DNA of 6,703 bases from an uncultured Lachnospiraceae bacterium (lineage in GTDB: Bacteria; Bacillota; Clostridia; Lachnospirales; Lachnospiraceae): NCBI GenBank assembly GCA_910585995.1, contig CAJUGG010000005.1, forward strand, positions 1-6,703, in the 5' to 3' direction. The translations under genes were made by a program, and so were the position numbers. The notes beneath the pieces were generated by a model, which did no database searches, had not been told where the DNA came from, and was given only the letters and a program-made list of their open reading frames with translations. Below are positions 4,350 to 6,703 of this stretch, piece after piece. Positions within the stretch are counted from its first letter, which is position 1, and every line of letters begins with the position of its first letter.

Positions 4350-6449
4350 ATGAAGTATAATGAGAAGCCCAGAATTTTGATTGCAGATGATTCTGAGATG
4401 AACCGTTCCATCTTGTTGGATATATTGGGAGATGAGTATGAGATCGTGGAGGCAGAGAATGGTGCTGAGGCCGTTGTGATGCTTAGGCAGTATGGTTCAG
4501 AGATCTCATTGGTGCTCTTGGATATCGTGATGCCGGAGCTGGATGGATTTGAAGTATTGGCAACTATGAATAAGGAACATTGGATTGAAGATATTCCAGT
4601 CATTATCATTTCCGCAGAAAGCTCTTCTACCTATCTAGAACGTGCGTTCGATCTCGGCGTGACAGATTATATCAGCCGCCCGTTTGACGATTTGATTGTA
4701 CATCGAAGAGTGATTAATACGATCTTGCTCTATGGAAAACAAAAGCGCTTGCTGGGGATGGTGGCCGATCAGATCTTTGAAAAGGAAAAGAGAAGCAGCC
4801 TGATGATCGATATTCTAAGCCATATTGTGGAATTTCGTAACGGCGAAAGCGGGATGCACGTAATCAATATCCATACCATCACAAAAAAACTGCTTAGAAA
4901 TCTTGGACAGCGATCGGATAAATATCAATTTACACATGAGGAGATTGAGATTATTAGTACCGCCTCGGCTCTGCATGATGTGGGTAAGATTGCAATTCCA
5001 TCCGAGATATTAAATAAACCGGGCAAATTTACAGATGAAGAATATGCCATTATGAAGACACATGCAGCCATCGGGGATTCCATGCTAGAGCAGATCCCTC
5101 TAAGTCAAGGAGAGCCGTTGGTGAAGGTGGCCAGAGAGATCTGCCGCTGGCATCATGAACGCTACGACGGCCGTGGATATCCAGACGGGCTAAAAGGAGA
5201 TGAGATCCCCATCTCAGCACAGATTGTGGCACTTGCAGATGTGTATGACGCTTTGACAAGCGAGCGTTGTTATAAGAAAGCCTTTTCTCATGAGAAGGCA
5301 TTGGAGATGATTGCCAATGGGGAGTGTGGTGTCTTTAATCCGCTGTTATTGGAGTGTCTGCATGATGTGGCAGATGAGATCAGAGAAGAACTGATACAAG
5401 GATATGACAGAAAGAAAGTGGATGACGGGGAAGTAAGAGTGATTGCTGACGAGATCCTGCACCGTAAGGAATTGACGGCATCTGAACGGACGCTTCGTCT
5501 CTTAGAGCATGAGAGGGCAAAATATCGCTTCTTTGCGTCCATGTCCAACGAGATTCAGTTTGAATACACGATTGATCCGCCTATGATTACCATATCTGAT
5601 TGGGGAGCAGAGCTTTTGGGGATCAAAGAGATCACCATGGATCCGATCCATGACGAGAGTCTGTTGAATCTGATCGGAGAAGAGAGCCTGAAAGGGATAT
5701 CCGATGCGCTGCGCAATACGACGCCGGACAATCCGGTGATTCAATATAACTGTCAGGTACATATAGGGGGAGAGACCCGCTGGTATCGAATCATCAGCCG
5801 TGCCACCTGGTCTGCAGATGAGCCGGTGGAATATCAGGGTGCGATTGGAAAAGCTGTCGATATCCATACCGAGCATACCCGCATCACGAACTTAGAGCGG
5901 ATGTCTTCTCATGACGGACTGACTGGACTATTGAATCAGGCGGCTGCACCAGGTGTAATCCAGGAACGGCTAGACAACAATCCGGCAGCGAATTTTGCTC
6001 TGCTTATTCTGGATCTGGATTATTTTAAATCTGCCAACGACCAGTATGGACATATCTTTGGCAACCATGTACTGCAATATTTGGCCGATAAACTGCGTCA
6101 GAGCGTCCGTGGAGGGGATATTATTGCCAGAGTGGGCGGAGATGAGTTTCTGATCTTTTTACAGTACAGAGAGGGTTTTGAGATGGCTGTAGACCGCATC
6201 TTCGCTTCTCTCTTTGGCGGGGAATATGGAGGTTTTAAGATCTCAATCAGTATGGGAGTAGCCCGGACAAGCGATACGATTAAAGACTATGAGACTCTGT
6301 TCCAGTGCGCGGACCAGGCGCTCTATGCAGCAAAACGTGCGGGGAGAGGACAGTATAAATTCTATGATGAAGAGTCTATGAAAGACACGCTCTCAGTGAT
6401 CTCACCGATTGACTGCGATGTACAGGGCAGAACATTGCCAAAAGATTAA
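4350..6449 (+). CDS. REC-HD-GYP-PAS-GGDEF dual-domain c-di-GMP protein
   Basis: This 699-residue cytoplasmic response regulator carries both cyclic-di-GMP enzyme types. The REC domain (about 8-125) has D13/D14 and phospho-acceptor D58, but the conserved lysine is arginine (R110-P111). The HD-GYP phosphodiesterase (about 150-345) keeps H170, HDVGK (H209, D210), H238, H268-H269, GYP (276-278) and DVYDAL, so it looks active. A PAS-like region spans about 395-505. The GGDEF cyclase (about 518-672) has DLDYFK, intact GGDEF (596-600) and the inhibitory I-site RGGD (587-590) five residues before it. It should both make and break c-di-GMP, depending on phosphorylation and the PAS signal; the balance is inferred. 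GAAGGAG lies seven bases before the ATG. No partner histidine kinase is in the window, and no membrane segment is seen. The gene seems monocistronic, between a terminator and a tRNA promoter. Confidence 0.94.
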   Translation: MKYNEKPRILIADDSEMNRSILLDILGDEYEIVEAENGAEAVVMLRQYGSEISLVLLDIVMPELDGFEVLATMNKEHWIEDIPVIIISAESSSTYLERAFDLGVTDYISRPFDDLIVHRRVINTILLYGKQKRLLGMVADQIFEKEKRSSLMIDILSHIVEFRNGESGMHVINIHTITKKLLRNLGQRSDKYQFTHEEIEIISTASALHDVGKIAIPSEILNKPGKFTDEEYAIMKTHAAIGDSMLEQIPLSQGEPLVKVAREICRWHHERYDGRGYPDGLKGDEIPISAQIVALADVYDALTSERCYKKAFSHEKALEMIANGECGVFNPLLLECLHDVADEIREELIQGYDRKKVDDGEVRVIADEILHRKELTASERTLRLLEHERAKYRFFASMSNEIQFEYTIDPPMITISDWGAELLGIKEITMDPIHDESLLNLIGEESLKGISDALRNTTPDNPVIQYNCQVHIGGETRWYRIISRATWSADEPVEYQGAIGKAVDIHTEHTRITNLERMSSHDGLTGLLNQAAAPGVIQERLDNNPAANFALLILDLDYFKSANDQYGHIFGNHVLQYLADKLRQSVRGGDIIARVGGDEFLIFLQYREGFEMAVDRIFASLFGGEYGGFKISISMGVARTSDTIKDYETLFQCADQALYAAKRAGRGQYKFYDEESMKDTLSVISPIDCDVQGRTLPKD

Positions 6450-6459
6450 CAATATAAAA

Positions 6460-6525
6460 GGCAAGAGGAAAGCACTTGGAATCTTTTTGAAAAAAAAGTG
6501 AAAAAAAGTAAAATTTCCTCTTGCC
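6460..6525. repeat. 12-bp inverted repeat with long A-rich loop, between the c-di-GMP gene and the tRNA promoter
   Basis: GGCAAGAGGAAA (6460-6471) and TTTCCTCTTGCC (6514-6525) pair perfectly around a 42-base loop. The loop can form an inner stem CACTT/AAGTG (6473-6477/6496-6500). It begins 10 bases after the c-di-GMP gene and may act as its transcript end, but no T run follows. The right arm contains five bases of the tRNA promoter's -35 box. Confidence 0.6.
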
Positions 6526-6549
6526 AAATGCTAAGATCTGTGATAATAT
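6484..6549 (+). promoter_or_regulatory. tRNA-Glu promoter with A-tract UP element
   Basis: TTGCCA (6521-6526) is followed after 17 bases by TAATAT (6544-6549) with an extended -10 TG (6541-6542); an overlapping reading uses GATAAT (6542-6547). Immediately upstream are A-tracts at about 6490-6497, 6501-6507 and 6510-6513, repeating roughly every ten bases, as in strong clostridial stable-RNA promoters. The start would be near 6556, 33 bases before tRNA-Glu. Confidence 0.7.
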
Positions 6550-6588
6550 GTTTGATGTTGACGGATTAAGTTCAGAACAGCACAAAAA

Positions 6589-6660
6589 GGCTCCATGGTC
6601 AAGCGGTTAAGACACCGCCCTTTCACGGCGGTAACAGGGGTTCAAATCCCCTTGGAGTCA
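6589..6660 (+). tRNA. tRNA-Glu(UUC)
   Basis: The acceptor stem is GGCTCCA (6589-6595) with TGGAGTC (6653-6659), one G-U pair, and discriminator A6660. The anticodon stem is CCGCC/GGCGG (6615-6619/6627-6631) with loop CTTTCAC and anticodon TTC (6622-6624). The T arm is AGGGG-TTCAAAT-CCCCT. No CCA is encoded. It is the first gene of a tRNA cluster that continues beyond the window. Confidence 0.97.
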
Positions 6661-6680
6661 TTGCTTTGAGAAGCAGATAT

Positions 6681-6703
6681 GCCGATGTGGCTCAATTGGC
6701 AGA
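6681..6703 (+). tRNA. tRNA, 5' part only (possibly tRNA-Thr)
   Basis: GCCGATGTGGCTCAATTGGC at 6681-6700 has the acceptor 5' strand, U8 and the D arm of a tRNA, 20 bases after tRNA-Glu. The window ends before the anticodon. The start resembles clostridial tRNA-Thr genes, but identity cannot be settled here. Confidence 0.8.

Overview
The window looks like part of a chromosome from a low-to-mid GC Gram-positive anaerobe of the Clostridia, most likely Lachnospiraceae. The reasons are the AGGAGA-type ribosome binding sites, the 23S rRNA 3' end sequence, A-tract-rich stable-RNA promoters and the gene families present. The genus cannot be named from this sequence alone.

Layout: (1) Positions 1-252 hold the last bases of a 23S rRNA gene, a short spacer with no 5S gene, an intact tRNA-Asn(GUU) and a strong hairpin terminator. 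(2) Positions 263-1384 (minus strand) encode a ROK-family transcriptional repressor, convergent with the rRNA/tRNA unit. (3) Positions 1385-1668 are a divergent control region. It has a promoter for the ROK gene, inverted TACCAAA/TTTGGTA boxes, a promoter for the rightward operon and a perfect 25-bp palindrome over its -10/start region. (4) Positions 1623-3992 are a rightward operon: an 18-codon leader ORF, a GPH-family (MelB/LacS-like) sugar:cation symporter, and a protein made of two tandem mannitol/fructose-type PTS EIIA domains. (5) Positions 3993-4349 contain no protein gene but hold a decayed tRNA-Asn transcription unit: a promoter resembling that of the tRNA-Glu unit at the right end, a tRNA-like body interrupted by a perfect 17-bp hairpin, and a terminator matching that of the intact tRNA-Asn. 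(6) Positions 4350-6449 encode a large cyclic-di-GMP protein, REC-HD-GYP-PAS-GGDEF. (7) Positions 6450-6703 hold an inverted repeat, a UP-element-like stable-RNA promoter, tRNA-Glu(UUC) and the start of another tRNA.

The genes suggest a compact sugar-uptake module. The ROK repressor probably senses a sugar and controls the divergent symporter operon. The double EIIA protein has both phospho-histidines in both domains but no EIIB or EIIC partner in the window, so it is a candidate for PTS-dependent control of the symporter. That would be a split analogue of the EIIA(Glc) tail of streptococcal LacS, built from an unrelated EIIA fold. This pairing is the most interesting protein-level observation. 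The tRNA-Asn-derived locus at 4036-4303, possibly a relic or a repurposed non-coding RNA, is the most interesting nucleic-acid-level one.
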